Shown here in pieces: positions 43,055 to 53,005 of a stretch of DNA of 58,452 nucleotides (its first letter is position 1; each line of letters begins with the position of its first letter). Origin of the DNA: Actinomycetes bacterium (GTDB lineage Bacteria; Actinomycetota; Actinomycetes; S36-B12); the NCBI GenBank assembly GCA_024639145.1, contig JAHEIZ010000011.1, forward strand, positions 1 through 58,452, given 5' to 3'. Position numbers and translations under genes: made by a program. Below the pieces are notes generated by a model that was given only the letters and a program-made list of their open reading frames with translations, ran no database searches and had not been told where the DNA came from.

Positions 43055-44674
43055 GTGCCCGTTACCCGTATCGAGAATGCGACCGTCTGGACAGGCGAGC
43101 GGTCGGCCGACGGGAACTACCTCGAGGCAGGGTCGGTGGCCTTCGACAACGAGGGAATTCTCGCCTTGGGTGATGCCGCTTCTGCTCTGATCGATGCTGA
43201 TCACGTCATCGATGCGCAGGGGGGCTTCGTCTGCCCGGCATTTCGCGACGGTCACGTGCATGCCATCCCCGGCGGATTCGAACACGCGATTGCCCCAGTG
43301 CGCAATCACTCGACGCCCCAGCAGATCGCGGCAGCGGTAGGTGCATGGGCGGCGGCGAATCCTGACGTCGAATGGGTGCGCGGTGAGGGCTTCGATCACT
43401 CACTCGCCCCTGAAGGCATCTTCCTGGCAGCGTGGCTCGACGCCGAGGTGCCAGATCGACCGGTAGTGCTGCGAGCGACCGATTATCACACTGTGTGGGT
43501 GAACTCCGAGGCAATGCGACGCGTGGGCTACACCGCGGCCACGCCTCAGCCGCATGACGGCGAGATCGTCCGCGATGCTGCGGGTGATCCGGTGGGCACC
43601 ATGCGCGAGTGGGGAGCGTGGCGCCCCTTCTATGACCTGATGCCGAAGATGACTCGCGATGAGGCGCTCTCGGCACTGACCCTCGCGTCCGAGGGATTCG
43701 TAGCCGCCGGTCTCGTATGGGTGCAAGATGCCTGGATCGAAGCGCATGACGTTGACTCGTGGCTCGCGGCGGCGGAGCAGGGAATCCTCGACTTCCGTGC
43801 CGATCTGGGCCTGTGGTGTGACGCGAACACGTGGCGCGATCAGCTCGATCACTTCACGTCCACGCGCGAGAGCGTCGCTCAGGCAGCACCAGGTCGACTG
43901 TCGGCCACGACGGTCAAGTTCTTCGCTGATGGCGTCATCGAGTCCGGAACGGGTGCTCTGCTCGAGCCGTACTGCGACTGCCCGCATTCCAAGGGAATGC
44001 CGAACTGGGAGCCAGAGGAGCTCAAGCTCGCGGTCGCGGCCGTCGATGCCCTCGGCTTCAGCCCGCACATCCATGCCATCGGTGATGCAGCAGTGCGCAT
44101 GGCCCTCGATGCCATCGAGCACGCCAACGCCGTCAATGGCGCGCGGGATCGTCGGGCGACCATCGCACACACGCAGCTAGTGAGCGATGACGACATCGAG
44201 CGATTTATGAAGCTTGGCGTCATCGCAAACTTCGAGCCGTACTGGGCGAAGTACGACTCGTGGCAGACCGAGCTGACTGCCCCGCGCCTGGGCCCGAAGC
44301 GCACTGATCGCCAGTACATGATCCGCACCATCCTCGCGACCGGTGCCCGCATCTCCTTCGGCAGCGACTGGCCGGTCACGACCTTCGCTCCACTGGCCGG
44401 CATTCAGGTGGCAGTCACTCGCCAGATGACCGAGGGTGATTTCCGTGATTCCTGGATGCCGGATGAGCGGCTGTCCGTAGAACAGGCTCTCGCGGCGTAC
44501 ACGTCCGGCGTGAGCTTTCAGGCAGGCGACGAGCGTGGCGGCGTACTTCGAGTCGGCGCTCGCTCAGATGTCGTGCTGCTCGGCCGTGATCCACGTGTGG
44601 TTGCTCCGCTGGAGATCGAGTCCATCGAGGTGCTGGGTACGTGGTGCGACGGCCTACGGGTACATGGCGCCTGA
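43055..44674 (+). CDS. Amidohydrolase family protein (YtcJ-like metal-dependent hydrolase)
   Basis: A 539-residue metal-dependent hydrolase of the amidohydrolase 3 group. The first metal motif is FRDGHVHAIP (H-x-H). Later landmarks are KFFADGVIESGTGAL, HIHAIGDAAVRMAL, ATIAHTQLVS and SFGSDWPVTTFAPL, which carries the catalytic Asp. The physiological substrate is unknown. GTG 43055 is preferred over GTG 43049 because GAGGAG lies five bases upstream of it. It starts 12 bases after sodX and may share its transcript, although no functional link is evident. Confidence 0.85.
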   Translation: MPVTRIENATVWTGERSADGNYLEAGSVAFDNEGILALGDAASALIDADHVIDAQGGFVCPAFRDGHVHAIPGGFEHAIAPVRNHSTPQQIAAAVGAWAAANPDVEWVRGEGFDHSLAPEGIFLAAWLDAEVPDRPVVLRATDYHTVWVNSEAMRRVGYTAATPQPHDGEIVRDAAGDPVGTMREWGAWRPFYDLMPKMTRDEALSALTLASEGFVAAGLVWVQDAWIEAHDVDSWLAAAEQGILDFRADLGLWCDANTWRDQLDHFTSTRESVAQAAPGRLSATTVKFFADGVIESGTGALLEPYCDCPHSKGMPNWEPEELKLAVAAVDALGFSPHIHAIGDAAVRMALDAIEHANAVNGARDRRATIAHTQLVSDDDIERFMKLGVIANFEPYWAKYDSWQTELTAPRLGPKRTDRQYMIRTILATGARISFGSDWPVTTFAPLAGIQVAVTRQMTEGDFRDSWMPDERLSVEQALAAYTSGVSFQAGDERGGVLRVGARSDVVLLGRDPRVVAPLEIESIEVLGTWCDGLRVHGA

Positions 44675-44715
44675 GAAATCCCTTGTGCCCTGGAGTGACA
44701 GCCCGCTGTCGCCGC

Positions 44716-45489
44716 TTAGCTGAGCGCCGAGCGAATGGCCCAGGCGAGCTCTGCCGGTGCATCGACCATCGCCGGGCCGTACCAGGTGAGCAGGCGACCG
44801 CTCACGAGTGCCGCATGGGCGGCAAAGGCCTCGGGGCCGTCGTCGACGGAGAACAGGTATGGCTCATCGGGCAGGATCACCAACTCGGTATCGGGCACTT
44901 GAGTGAGTTCGAGTTTGGGGTAGCGGTCCGGGTGCAATCCCAGTGCGTTGAAGATGCCGAGCCTGCCGAGCAATTCACCCGCATAGGTGTCGGAGCCGAC
45001 GAACATCCAGGGCTTTCGCCAGATCGGGATCAGAGCGGTGACGGGATAGTCGAATACCGGCTCGGGATTCGCCCAGTTCGCGCGTGCCTGCTCGAGCCAG
45101 GGCACCTGGGCGTGACCTAGCGCCTCGAAGAGTCGAGTCATCGAGGCGATTGCCTGATCGACATTGCGGATCTCGGTCACCCAGACGGCAAGGCCGGCAT
45201 CGCGCAGTTCCGCAATGTGCTCGACCTTGTTCTCCTCCTCGTTCGCGATGACGAGATCCGGTGCCATGGCGATGATCGCGGCCACGTCAGGATTCTTCGT
45301 GCCGCGAATGCGCGGCACATCAAGACCCTCGGGGTGCGTGCACCAGTCAGTGGCGGCGATGATCGTGCCGGGCATCGTGGCCTCGACCGCTTCGGTCAGG
45401 GATGGCACCAGGCTGACGATGCGGGTGACCTGCTCAGGAAGGGAGACCTTCGAGCCCTGATCGTCGCGAAGCTCGCGCATACCGCTCAT
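44716..45489 (-). CDS. Periplasmic-binding-fold protein (BtuF/TroA-like helical backbone metal receptor) without signal peptide
   Basis: A 257-residue protein with the PF01497-type fold that binds vitamin B12 or iron siderophores in ABC importers. RIVSLVPSLTEAV is the typical opening; IIAATDWCTHP, IRGTKNPDVAAIIAMAPDLVIANEEEN and MFVGSDTYAGELLGRLG follow. There is no signal peptide or lipobox, so it is apparently cytosolic, and no permease or ATPase gene is near. ATG 45489 overlaps the stop of the threonine aldolase gene (ATGA), so the two are made together. The ligand is unknown; B12 is a guess by homology. Confidence 0.8.
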   Translation of the reverse strand: MSGMRELRDDQGSKVSLPEQVTRIVSLVPSLTEAVEATMPGTIIAATDWCTHPEGLDVPRIRGTKNPDVAAIIAMAPDLVIANEEENKVEHIAELRDAGLAVWVTEIRNVDQAIASMTRLFEALGHAQVPWLEQARANWANPEPVFDYPVTALIPIWRKPWMFVGSDTYAGELLGRLGIFNALGLHPDRYPKLELTQVPDTELVILPDEPYLFSVDDGPEAFAAHAALVSGRLLTWYGPAMVDAPAELAWAIRSALS

Positions 45490-46526
45490 GCGTGGTTTCC
45501 GGCGGCAAGGGATGTGAGTGCAGACACGAAGGTCTCGATGTCCGTGGTCGTGGTGTCCCAGGAGCACATCCAGCGCACCTCATTTGTGCTCTCATTCCAC
45601 ACATAGAACGGTATGACCTCCTGCAGCGCAGGGGTGATGGCGGCGGGAATGATCGCGAAGACGGCATTAGCCTCCACGGCCTGCGTGACCGAGACTCCGG
45701 GAATGCCCGTGACTTGGGTGGCGAGGTACTGCGCCATCGCATTGGAGTGCTCGGCATTTGCGCGCCAGAGATCATCATCAAGGAGCGCGATGAACTGGGC
45801 CGAGACGAAGCGCATCTTGCTGGCTAGTTGCATGTACTGCTTGCGGATGTAGCCGAGGGTCTCGCTCGACTTGAGCGCGGGGTTGAGCACGACCACGGCC
45901 TCTGCACCCATCGCACCGTTCTTGGTGGCACCGAAGGAGAGTGCATCGATGCCGACATCGGTCGTCATCTCCTTGAATGTGCATCCCAGGCCTGCGGCGG
46001 CATTCGCGATACGCGCGCCATCGAGGTAGACGTACATGTCGAGCTCGTGTGCGGTCGCAGTGATCGCACGCAGTTCATCGAGGGAGTAACGCGTGCCGTA
46101 TTCGGTCGACTGCGTAATGAGCACGACTCGTGGCTGTGCGTGGTGGAAGTCGCCGATGCCCCAGTGCTGGGCACGGATGAGATCAGGGGTGATCTTTGCA
46201 TCGGCACTCGGCACCGCGATGATCTTCGAGCCGAGGAGTTTCTCCGGTGCGCCTGCCTCGTCGACATTCACGTGGGCCGTGGTGGCGCAGATGACGCTCT
46301 CCCAGGTATGCAGCATCGACTGCATGCCGACGACGTTGGCGCCGGTGCCATTGAAGACCGGGAAGACCTCGGCCTGTCCGCCGAATTCAGTGCGGATCAG
46401 CTCGAGTGCCCGCGATGTCCAGGGGTCGGAGCCGTAGGAAATGGCGTGATCGGCATTGGCCGCGTTGATCGCCTCGAGCACGCGCGGGTGCACTCCGGAA
46501 TGGTTGTCACTGGCCAGGGAGCGCAT
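45486..46526 (-). CDS. ltaE: Low-specificity L-threonine aldolase
   Basis: PLP enzyme cleaving L-threonine or L-allo-threonine to glycine and acetaldehyde, 346 residues, fold type I. DNHSGVHPRVLEAI opens the chain, and the PLP Lys lies in SFGATKNGAMGAEAVV. YGTRYSLDELRAI and YLDGARIANAAAGLG carry the cofactor-binding Asp and Arg. ATG 46526 follows TAACGT by 7 bases, and the in-frame ATG at 46535 would overlap that -10. It overlaps the metal-receptor-like gene by four bases and diverges from the MDR gene. Confidence 0.92.
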   Translation of the reverse strand: MRSLASDNHSGVHPRVLEAINAANADHAISYGSDPWTSRALELIRTEFGGQAEVFPVFNGTGANVVGMQSMLHTWESVICATTAHVNVDEAGAPEKLLGSKIIAVPSADAKITPDLIRAQHWGIGDFHHAQPRVVLITQSTEYGTRYSLDELRAITATAHELDMYVYLDGARIANAAAGLGCTFKEMTTDVGIDALSFGATKNGAMGAEAVVVLNPALKSSETLGYIRKQYMQLASKMRFVSAQFIALLDDDLWRANAEHSNAMAQYLATQVTGIPGVSVTQAVEANAVFAIIPAAITPALQEVIPFYVWNESTNEVRWMCSWDTTTTDIETFVSALTSLAAGNHA

Positions 46527-46533
46527 GCCCTCC

Positions 46534-46557
46534 ACGTTACCAACTCGCCATTAGGCT
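46534..46557. promoter_or_regulatory. Divergent leaderless promoters for ltaE and the MDR oxidoreductase
   Basis: TAACGT (46539-46534, minus) lies 7 bases before ATG 46526, and TAGGCT (46552-46557, plus) 6 bases before ATG 46564. Confidence 0.6.
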
Positions 46558-46563
46558 CAATTC

Positions 46564-47535
46564 ATGTTCGCCGTCTACGCCGCCGCCGTCGACCCCGCTG
46601 ACCCGCTGTCCTGCCTGGGAGTGGGGGAGTTGCCGCAGCCGAGTACCCCCGAGGAGTGGGTGAACGTGCGGGTGCGAGCCGTGAGCCTGAACCACCATGA
46701 TCTCTGGGCCCTGAAGGGCGTGGCTCTGAAGGCTGATCAGGTGCCGATGATCCTCGGCTCTGACGCGGCCGGTGTGACCGACGATGGCCGGGAAGTGATC
46801 GTCCATGCCGTGCTCGGTGATGCCGGTGCCCATGGCCGCGATGAAACACTGGATCCTCGTCGATCGCTGCTGAGCGAGATCTACCCGGGAACGATCGCCG
46901 AGGTCGTGCGCGTGCCCGCGCACAACCTGGTCGACAAGCCGGCCCAGTTGTCCTGGGAGGAAGCCGCGTGCCTGCCGACCGCGTGGCTGACGGCCTATCG
47001 CATGCTGGCCTCGAAGTCCGGGCTCCGGCCAGGTGACACCGTGCTGGTGCAGGGTGCGGCAGGGGGAGTCTCGACCGCATTGATCATGTTGGCCAAGGCC
47101 CTGGGGTTCACGGTGTGGGCTACTTCGCGTGATGAGGCCAAGCGCGAGTGGGCGACGTCGATTGGTGCTGATGAGGTGTTCGAGACCGGCACTCGCCTGC
47201 CACGCTCCGTTGATGCGGTGATGGAGACCGTGGGTGAGGCGACCTGGGATCACTCGTTGAAGTCACTGCGCCCGGGCGGTCGCATCGTGATCTCGGGCGC
47301 CACGTCGGGTCAGATGCCGCCTGCGCAGCTCAACCGGGTGTTCTTCCTCCAACTGGAGATCGTCGGATCGACGATGGGGAGCATCGGTGAGCTGCGAGAA
47401 CTCATCGACTTGCTCGTGCGCACCGGCGTGCGTCCGATCATCGATCGCGTGCTGCCGATGGAGAGAGCCGCTGAGGCTTTCGCCGTCATGAATGACGGCG
47501 CAGTGCACGGCAAGCTCGTGCTCACTCGCGACTAG
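46564..47535 (+). CDS. Zinc-type alcohol dehydrogenase / quinone oxidoreductase (MDR family)
   Basis: NAD(P)H-dependent medium-chain oxidoreductase of 323 residues. VSLNHHDLWALKG and ILGSDAAGVT are in the GroES-like domain, and VLVQGAAGGVSTALIMLAKALG is the nucleotide-binding Rossmann motif. The structural-zinc Cys cluster is missing, and catalytic zinc ligands are not obvious, so it is nearer to quinone oxidoreductases than to zinc alcohol dehydrogenases. Substrate unknown. The start at ATG 46564 is leaderless. It converges on the DUF6104 gene with 12 bases between stops. Confidence 0.85.
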   Translation: MFAVYAAAVDPADPLSCLGVGELPQPSTPEEWVNVRVRAVSLNHHDLWALKGVALKADQVPMILGSDAAGVTDDGREVIVHAVLGDAGAHGRDETLDPRRSLLSEIYPGTIAEVVRVPAHNLVDKPAQLSWEEAACLPTAWLTAYRMLASKSGLRPGDTVLVQGAAGGVSTALIMLAKALGFTVWATSRDEAKREWATSIGADEVFETGTRLPRSVDAVMETVGEATWDHSLKSLRPGGRIVISGATSGQMPPAQLNRVFFLQLEIVGSTMGSIGELRELIDLLVRTGVRPIIDRVLPMERAAEAFAVMNDGAVHGKLVLTRD

Positions 47536-47547
47536 TGCAGGCGTTCG

Positions 47548-47727
47548 TCAGTCGTCGTCATCGTCATCGAGGCGGGCGATCCAGCTCGCGAGTCTCTCGA
47601 TGGGAGTCTCGAACTCCGGATTCAGGTCGACGAACTCGCGAAGCCGCTCCGCCAGCCAGTCGAGACTGACCTCTTCCTCACCCCTGCGCTTCTGGAGCTC
47701 CTCGATGCCACGGTCAGTGAAATACAT
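47548..47727 (-). CDS. DUF6104 small protein
   Basis: A 59-residue acidic protein: MYFTDRGIEELQKRRGEEEV, then a helical core (DWLAERLREFVDLNPEF) and an unbroken run of six Asp at the C-terminus. It matches the small conserved actinobacterial family DUF6104, found directly after kgd. The ATG lies two bases after the kgd stop codon, so it depends on kgd translation; no ribosome binding site of its own is needed. A role in Kgd regulation or assembly is inferred from conserved linkage only. Confidence 0.85.
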   Translation of the reverse strand: MYFTDRGIEELQKRRGEEEVSLDWLAERLREFVDLNPEFETPIERLASWIARLDDDDDD

Positions 47728-47729
47728 GG

Positions 47730-50700
47730 CTACGCGAACGCCGCTTCCACGATGGCCTTCTGCTCGGCATCGTGACGGTGATGGGCACCTACAGCGGGTG
47801 ACGAAGACGCAGGGCGCGCCACTGCAGTGACCGGGCGCTCGATGAGCTGCGGCAGGTGCATCGCCATGAAGCTCCATGCACCCTGGTTCATCGGTTCCTC
47901 CTGCACCCACATGACCTCGGCATCGGGGTAGCCCGCGATGGTCGGCGGGAGCGAACGAGCCGGCAGTGGGTAGAGACGCTCGATGCGCACGATCGCGACA
48001 TCGGTGATGTTGTTCGCCTCGCGATGGGCGAGCAGGTCGTAGTAGACCTTGCCCGCGCACAGCAGCACCTTGCGCATGCCGCCGCTCGGGTACTGGGTAT
48101 CGGGCAACATTGGGTGGAAGTAGCCGCTAGTGAAGTCGGCCTTCTGCGACACCGCGTGCTTCGCACGGAGCAGAGACTTCGGGGTGAACACCACGAGTGG
48201 ACGCTGCACGTGCGCATTCGCCTGCAGGCGAAGCAGGTGGAAGTACGACGCCGGGTTCGATGGCATCGCCACGATCATGTTGTCTTGCGCGCACAACTGC
48301 AGGAAGCGCTCGACTCGTGCTGATGAGTGATCGGGGCCCTGACCCTCGAAGCCATGCGGAAGCAGCAGGGTGAGACCCGACTTCTGGCCCCACTTCTGCT
48401 CACCCGAGGAGATGAACTCGTCGATGATGGTCTGCGCGCCGTCGGCGAAGTCGCCGAATTGAGCTTCCCACAGCACGAGCGCATCGGGGCGTGCCACCGA
48501 GTAGCCGTACTCGAAGCCCATTGCCGCGAACTCGCTCAGCAGGGAGTCGTAGACGTAGAGCTTCGCGCCGTTGCGGTAGCACTGCTTGAGCGGCTTGTAC
48601 TGCCAGCCGGTTTCCTTGTCGACGATGACCACATGGCGATGTCCGAAGGTTCCTCGGCGCACATCTTGGCCTGCGAGGCGAATTGTGCGGCCTTCCATCA
48701 ACAGTGAGCCGAAGGCCAGCGCCTCAGCCATGCCCCAGTCGATGGTGTCATCAGCCACCATCTGCGCGCGCTTGTGCAGCTGTGGTGCGAGGCGGGGATG
48801 AATGGTGAAGTCGGCAGGCATCTCGATCTGTGAGGTGATGACGGTGTCGATCTGCTCGTGAGTGATTGCAGTCTCGATCTCGGCGGCGAGACCCTGCGGG
48901 GCGAGTGTGTGCTGGCCGGTGCTGATGATGTCGGCCGAGGAGATGCTGAACTCCTCGTGGTCATCCTCCGACTTGGTCTCCTGGAAGATGCGCTCCAGTT
49001 GCTCCTGGAAGTGCTTCAAGGCCACCTCGGCCTCGTCGAGGGAGATATCTCCGCGACCGATGAGTGCCTCGGTGTAGCTCTTACGTACTGAGCGCTTCTG
49101 ATCGATGATCGCGTACATCAGCGGCTGGGTCAGCGAGGGATCATCGGCCTCGTTGTGGCCGCGCTTGCGGTAGCAGACCAGGTCGATTACGACGTCCTTG
49201 TGGAATTCCTGGCGGTAGGCGAAGGCAAGTTCGGCCACGCGCACGACTGCCTCGGGGTCGTCGCCATTCACGTGGAAGATCGGTGCCTGGATCATGCGCG
49301 CAACATCGGTGGAGTAGTACGAGGATCGGCTGTACTTCGGCGACGTGGTGAACCCGACCTGGTTGTTCACGACGATGTGAATCGTGCCGCCCGTGCGATA
49401 CCCCTGAATCTGCGACATCTGCAGGGTCTCGGCGACCACGCCCTGGCCCGCGAATGCCGCGTCGCCGTGCATGAGCACCGGGAGGATGTCGAATACTCGC
49501 TCGCGGGGGAGTTGATCCTGCTTCGCGCGGACGATGCCTTCGAGTACCGGGTTCACGGCTTCGAGGTGAGAGGGGTTGGCCGCCAGGTACACGGCAGTCT
49601 GCGCGCCGTCGTCGGCGACGAAGGTGCCCTCGGTGCCGAGGTGGTACTTCACGTCGCCGGAGCCCTGCACGGACTCCTCGCCATAGTGGCCCTCGAACTC
49701 GCGGAAGATCTGCGCGTACGACTTGCCGGCGATGTTGGCCAGCACATTAAGGCGGCCGCGATGCGGCATGCCTATGGCGACCTCGAGGATCTCGTGGTGC
49801 GCGGCCTCGATCAGGAGTGCATCGAGCAGAGGAATGAGCGACTCGCCGCCTTCGAGGGAGAAGCGCTTCTGGCCGACGTACTTGGTCTGCAGGAATGACT
49901 CGAGAGCCTCGCCCTCGTTGAGCTTGTGCAGGATGCGCAACTGCTCGGTGGCATCGGGCTTGGAGTGCGGCTGCTCGACCTGCTTCTGGATCCAGGCGCG
50001 CTGCTTGGGGTCCTCGATGTGCATGTACTCGATGCCGACGGTGCGGGTGTAGGAGTCACGCAGCACGCCGAGGATCTCGCGCAGCTTCATGAGTGGCTTA
50101 CCGCCGAAGCCGCCGGTGGCGAACTCGCGATCGAGATCCCACAGGGTGAGCTTGTGCGTGAGCACGTCGAGATCGGGATGGGTGCGTTGGCGATACTCGA
50201 GCGGGTCGGTGTCGGCCATCAGGTGACCGCGTACGCGGTAGGCGTCGATGATCTCCTGTACGCGCACGGTCTTGTCGAGATCGGTCTCGTGGCTTGCGGA
50301 GATGTCCTGGGCCCAACGAATGGGCTCGTAGGGCACGCGGAGTGAGCGGTAAATGTCGCCGTAGAAGTCGTCGCCGCCGAGCAGCAGTTCGTGGATGCGC
50401 TTGAGGAATTCACCGGACTGAGCGCCCTGGATGATGCGGTGGTCGTAGGTCGAGGTGAGGGTCATGATCTTCGAGACCGCGTTGCGGGCGATCGACTCGG
50501 GCGAGGCCCCCTGCCACTCGGCGGGGTATTCCATGGCGCCGACGCCGATGATGCAGCCCTGGCCGGGCATCAATCGCGGCACGGAGTGCACGGTGCCGAT
50601 GCCACCGGGGTTGGTGAGCGAGATCGTCGTGCCGGCGAAGTCGTCTGCCGTCAGTGAGCCGGCGCGCGCCTTGCGCACGACCTCCTCGTAGGCCGCCCAG

Positions 50701-51371
50701 AACTGGGCGAAATCCATGGCCTGCGCACCCTTGATCGCAGGCACGAGAAGCTGGCGCGTGCCATCGGGCTTTGCGATGTCGATTGCGAGGCCGAGATTGA
50801 CATCGGCGTGCTCGACCATGACCGGCTTTCCGTCGATCTCGGCGAAGCTGCGATTCATCGCGGGGATCTCGGAGGTGGCACGCACGATCGCGTAGCCGAT
50901 CAGGTGGGTGAACGACACCTTGCCGCCGCGGCCGCGCGCAAGATGGTTGTTGATCACGGTGCGCGTATCGATCATCAGCTTGGCCGGGATCGAGCGCACG
51001 CTCGTCGCGGTGGGAACCGTGAGGCTGGCTTCCATGTTTGCGACAACGCGAGCTGCTGCGCCCTTGAGCGGGATATTGATGTCGTCGGCCTTGGGCGCAT
51101 GGGTTGCTGCGGGCTTCGCGGCGTGAGGTGCAGCGGCGGGCGCGGGTGCTGCAACGGCAGCCGCAGGCGCGGTCGGGGGTGCTGGCTGCTCGGCCACCGT
51201 CTGCGCGGCCTTGGTGGCATGCGGTGACTGATCAGCGGGGGTGTAGCCCTCGAAGAACTCCCACCAGGCAGGGTCGACGCTGCTCTTATCGGTCAGGAAC
51301 TGCTGGTAGATCTCGTCTACCAGCCATTCATTCGGTCCGAATCCGGCGGCAGCAGCAGGCTCATTCGACAC
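47730..51371 (-). CDS. kgd: Multifunctional 2-oxoglutarate metabolism enzyme (Kgd / SucA-E2 fusion)
   Basis: Actinobacterial 2-oxoglutarate dehydrogenase E1 fused to an E2 catalytic domain, 1213 residues, in the TCA cycle. The N-terminus has [15 protein letters not shown], then an Ala/Pro-rich linker, then an acyltransferase domain (about 110-340) ending in [16 protein letters not shown] with the catalytic His. The thiamine-diphosphate domain follows ([13 protein letters not shown] and [16 protein letters not shown]), and then the pyrimidine-binding domain. There is no lipoyl domain, as usual for Kgd. GTG 51371 is leaderless: TAGGCT (51383-51378) lies 6 bases upstream. Confidence 0.96.
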   Translation of the reverse strand: MSNEPAAAAGFGPNEWLVDEIYQQFLTDKSSVDPAWWEFFEGYTPADQSPHATKAAQTVAEQPAPPTAPAAAVAAPAPAAAPHAAKPAATHAPKADDINIPLKGAAARVVANMEASLTVPTATSVRSIPAKLMIDTRTVINNHLARGRGGKVSFTHLIGYAIVRATSEIPAMNRSFAEIDGKPVMVEHADVNLGLAIDIAKPDGTRQLLVPAIKGAQAMDFAQFWAAYEEVVRKARAGSLTADDFAGTTISLTNPGGIGTVHSVPRLMPGQGCIIGVGAMEYPAEWQGASPESIARNAVSKIMTLTSTYDHRIIQGAQSGEFLKRIHELLLGGDDFYGDIYRSLRVPYEPIRWAQDISASHETDLDKTVRVQEIIDAYRVRGHLMADTDPLEYRQRTHPDLDVLTHKLTLWDLDREFATGGFGGKPLMKLREILGVLRDSYTRTVGIEYMHIEDPKQRAWIQKQVEQPHSKPDATEQLRILHKLNEGEALESFLQTKYVGQKRFSLEGGESLIPLLDALLIEAAHHEILEVAIGMPHRGRLNVLANIAGKSYAQIFREFEGHYGEESVQGSGDVKYHLGTEGTFVADDGAQTAVYLAANPSHLEAVNPVLEGIVRAKQDQLPRERVFDILPVLMHGDAAFAGQGVVAETLQMSQIQGYRTGGTIHIVVNNQVGFTTSPKYSRSSYYSTDVARMIQAPIFHVNGDDPEAVVRVAELAFAYRQEFHKDVVIDLVCYRKRGHNEADDPSLTQPLMYAIIDQKRSVRKSYTEALIGRGDISLDEAEVALKHFQEQLERIFQETKSEDDHEEFSISSADIISTGQHTLAPQGLAAEIETAITHEQIDTVITSQIEMPADFTIHPRLAPQLHKRAQMVADDTIDWGMAEALAFGSLLMEGRTIRLAGQDVRRGTFGHRHVVIVDKETGWQYKPLKQCYRNGAKLYVYDSLLSEFAAMGFEYGYSVARPDALVLWEAQFGDFADGAQTIIDEFISSGEQKWGQKSGLTLLLPHGFEGQGPDHSSARVERFLQLCAQDNMIVAMPSNPASYFHLLRLQANAHVQRPLVVFTPKSLLRAKHAVSQKADFTSGYFHPMLPDTQYPSGGMRKVLLCAGKVYYDLLAHREANNITDVAIVRIERLYPLPARSLPPTIAGYPDAEVMWVQEEPMNQGAWSFMAMHLPQLIERPVTAVARPASSSPAVGAHHRHDAEQKAIVEAAFA

Positions 51372-51473
51372 GCCCTAAGCCTATGCCAGCGCACTCGCCG
51401 AGTTGTGGTCGCCATCGGAGCGCCGAATGGGTGATCAGGTTGCGTGATCTCGTTTATCCGCAAGGCTGTCCGC

Positions 51474-52229
51474 ATGCCGAATTCCTCTGTCCCGGAGCCG
51501 CTCGCCGGCCGTGTGGCGCTCGTCACTGGTGGCTCGCGCGGGATCGGATTCGAGGCGGCCCGTGAGCTCGGGATGCTGGGTGCGACAGTCGTGGTGATCG
51601 GCATGGATCCAGGACGAGTGTCAGCGGCGGCACACTCACTGGTGGCCCAGGGGATCGATGCCGTGGGAGAGAGCGCGGACGTCGCTGACGCATCGTCAAT
51701 GGATGACCTGGCCGCCCGTCTCGGGTCGCTGGCCTCTCCCGACATCCTGGTGATCTCGGCCGGGGTGATGAGCGACAAGGCCTCGAAGACCCTGCGCACG
51801 TCAGCCGAGGAGTGGGATCGCGTTCTCGGGGTCAACCTCGATGGCGCTTTCCATGCCATGCGCCTGTTCGTCCCGGGCATGGCCGAGCGTCGCGATGGCC
51901 GGGTGATCACGGTCTCGGCCTGCTTGGGGCGTTTCAGCGGCCCCGGTACCTCAGGTGGCCTCGCCCCCTACCGCGTGAGCAAGGCCGCGCTCAATGCCAT
52001 GACCAAGAACCTGGCTGCTGAGCTGATGCACGGCAAGCGCGGGGTTCTCGTCGATGCCATGTGCCCGAACCACTGCCGCACGGACATGGGCGGACCGCAG
52101 GCTCCGCGCTCTGCTGCCGAGGGTGCCGAGACGATCGTGTGGCTGGCCACGCGTGAATCAGTGAACCCGAACGGCATGGCCGTCGAGACCGGTCTTCTCT
52201 GGGAGGACCGTCAGGTCGTTCCCTGGTAA
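51474..52229 (+). CDS. Short-chain dehydrogenase/reductase (SDR)
   Basis: NAD(P)-dependent oxidoreductase of 251 residues. The cofactor motif is TGGSRGIG, the active site Ser lies in VITVSACLG and the catalytic Tyr and Lys in YRVSKAALNAM. GVMSDKASKT resembles the NAG region of classical SDRs. Substrate unknown. ATG 51474 is preferred over 51444 because AAGGCT lies 6 bases before it and TTGCGT (51440-51445) is a plausible -35. It converges on the ABC permease gene with five bases between stops. Confidence 0.88.
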   Translation: MPNSSVPEPLAGRVALVTGGSRGIGFEAARELGMLGATVVVIGMDPGRVSAAAHSLVAQGIDAVGESADVADASSMDDLAARLGSLASPDILVISAGVMSDKASKTLRTSAEEWDRVLGVNLDGAFHAMRLFVPGMAERRDGRVITVSACLGRFSGPGTSGGLAPYRVSKAALNAMTKNLAAELMHGKRGVLVDAMCPNHCRTDMGGPQAPRSAAEGAETIVWLATRESVNPNGMAVETGLLWEDRQVVPW

Positions 52230-52234
52230 CGGCG

Positions 52235-53005
52235 TTACGTGATGTCGCGCTTGAGGGTCGTGATGGACGCAATCACGCCGAGCACGACCGCGTAGCCAAT
52301 GAGCAGCAATCCGCCGGCCCAGGCCGTCAGAAGGCCGCTTGTGGCCTCGCCCTGCCGGTAGGTCATGTTCATCACGGCATCGAGAGCACCACCGGGTAGC
52401 CATGCGGTTGTCCAGTCGACGAAGGCACTGAGCAGTGGCTGAATGAGGAAGACGAAGACGAGCGCGATGATCAGCGCGGCTACCTGGTTGCGAATCAGTG
52501 ATCCCACGGCCACGCCGAGAATGGCGTAGATCGCGAATCCGAGAATCACGCCGCCCAGCGTCTGCAGCGATTCGGACGGCACGATGGCGGCGTGCTCCTT
52601 GCCCGCAAGGGTGATCGTGGCGAGACCCAGGGAGACGGCAAAGTTGATGATGCCGAAGATCGCGCCAATGACGGCGTAGGTCACGGCCTTGGCGACCATC
52701 ACGGGCGCACGTCTCGGGGAGGCAAGGAAGGTCGCCGTGATGGTCATGTGACGGTACTCGCCGGTCATGCCGATAATGCCGATGATGAGCACGAAGACCG
52801 AGGCATTAGCGCAGGACGCCACGATGCTGTTCACGTAGGCGGGAATCTGGAGAAGCTGTCCGCTGTTGACCATGCGTGCGCTGGTGGGCACCAGGTAGAC
52901 CATCAGCAACACATTGAGAGCCGTGAAGGCGACAGAGAATGCCAGTAACCACAGGGCGAGCTTGGTGGTGAGCACCTTGCGGAACTCTGCTCTTAGAGCG
53001 TTCAT
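52235..53005 (-). CDS. ABC-2 type transporter permease
   Basis: A 256-residue polytopic permease with about six helices. An N-terminal cytoplasmic stretch (MNALRAEFRKVLTTKLALW) leads into helix 1, and EYRHMTITATFLASPRR after helix 2 is the coupling helix typical of ABC-2 drug or bacteriocin exporters. Its ATG overlaps the stop of the ATPase gene (ATGA), and together they form one exporter. Substrate unknown; similar pairs give resistance to antimicrobial peptides. Confidence 0.85.
   Translation of the reverse strand: MNALRAEFRKVLTTKLALWLLAFSVAFTALNVLLMVYLVPTSARMVNSGQLLQIPAYVNSIVASCANASVFVLIIGIIGMTGEYRHMTITATFLASPRRAPVMVAKAVTYAVIGAIFGIINFAVSLGLATITLAGKEHAAIVPSESLQTLGGVILGFAIYAILGVAVGSLIRNQVAALIIALVFVFLIQPLLSAFVDWTTAWLPGGALDAVMNMTYRQGEATSGLLTAWAGGLLLIGYAVVLGVIASITTLKRDIT

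Noticed and set aside
44697-44710. Hairpin GACAG-CCCG-CTGTC between the amidohydrolase and the convergent gene
   Set aside because: The stem is five base pairs with no T-run; too weak to call a terminator.
51433-51449. GATCA-N7-TGATC inverted repeat before the SDR gene
   Set aside because: Five-base arms with a loose spacer are expected by chance at this sequence length.
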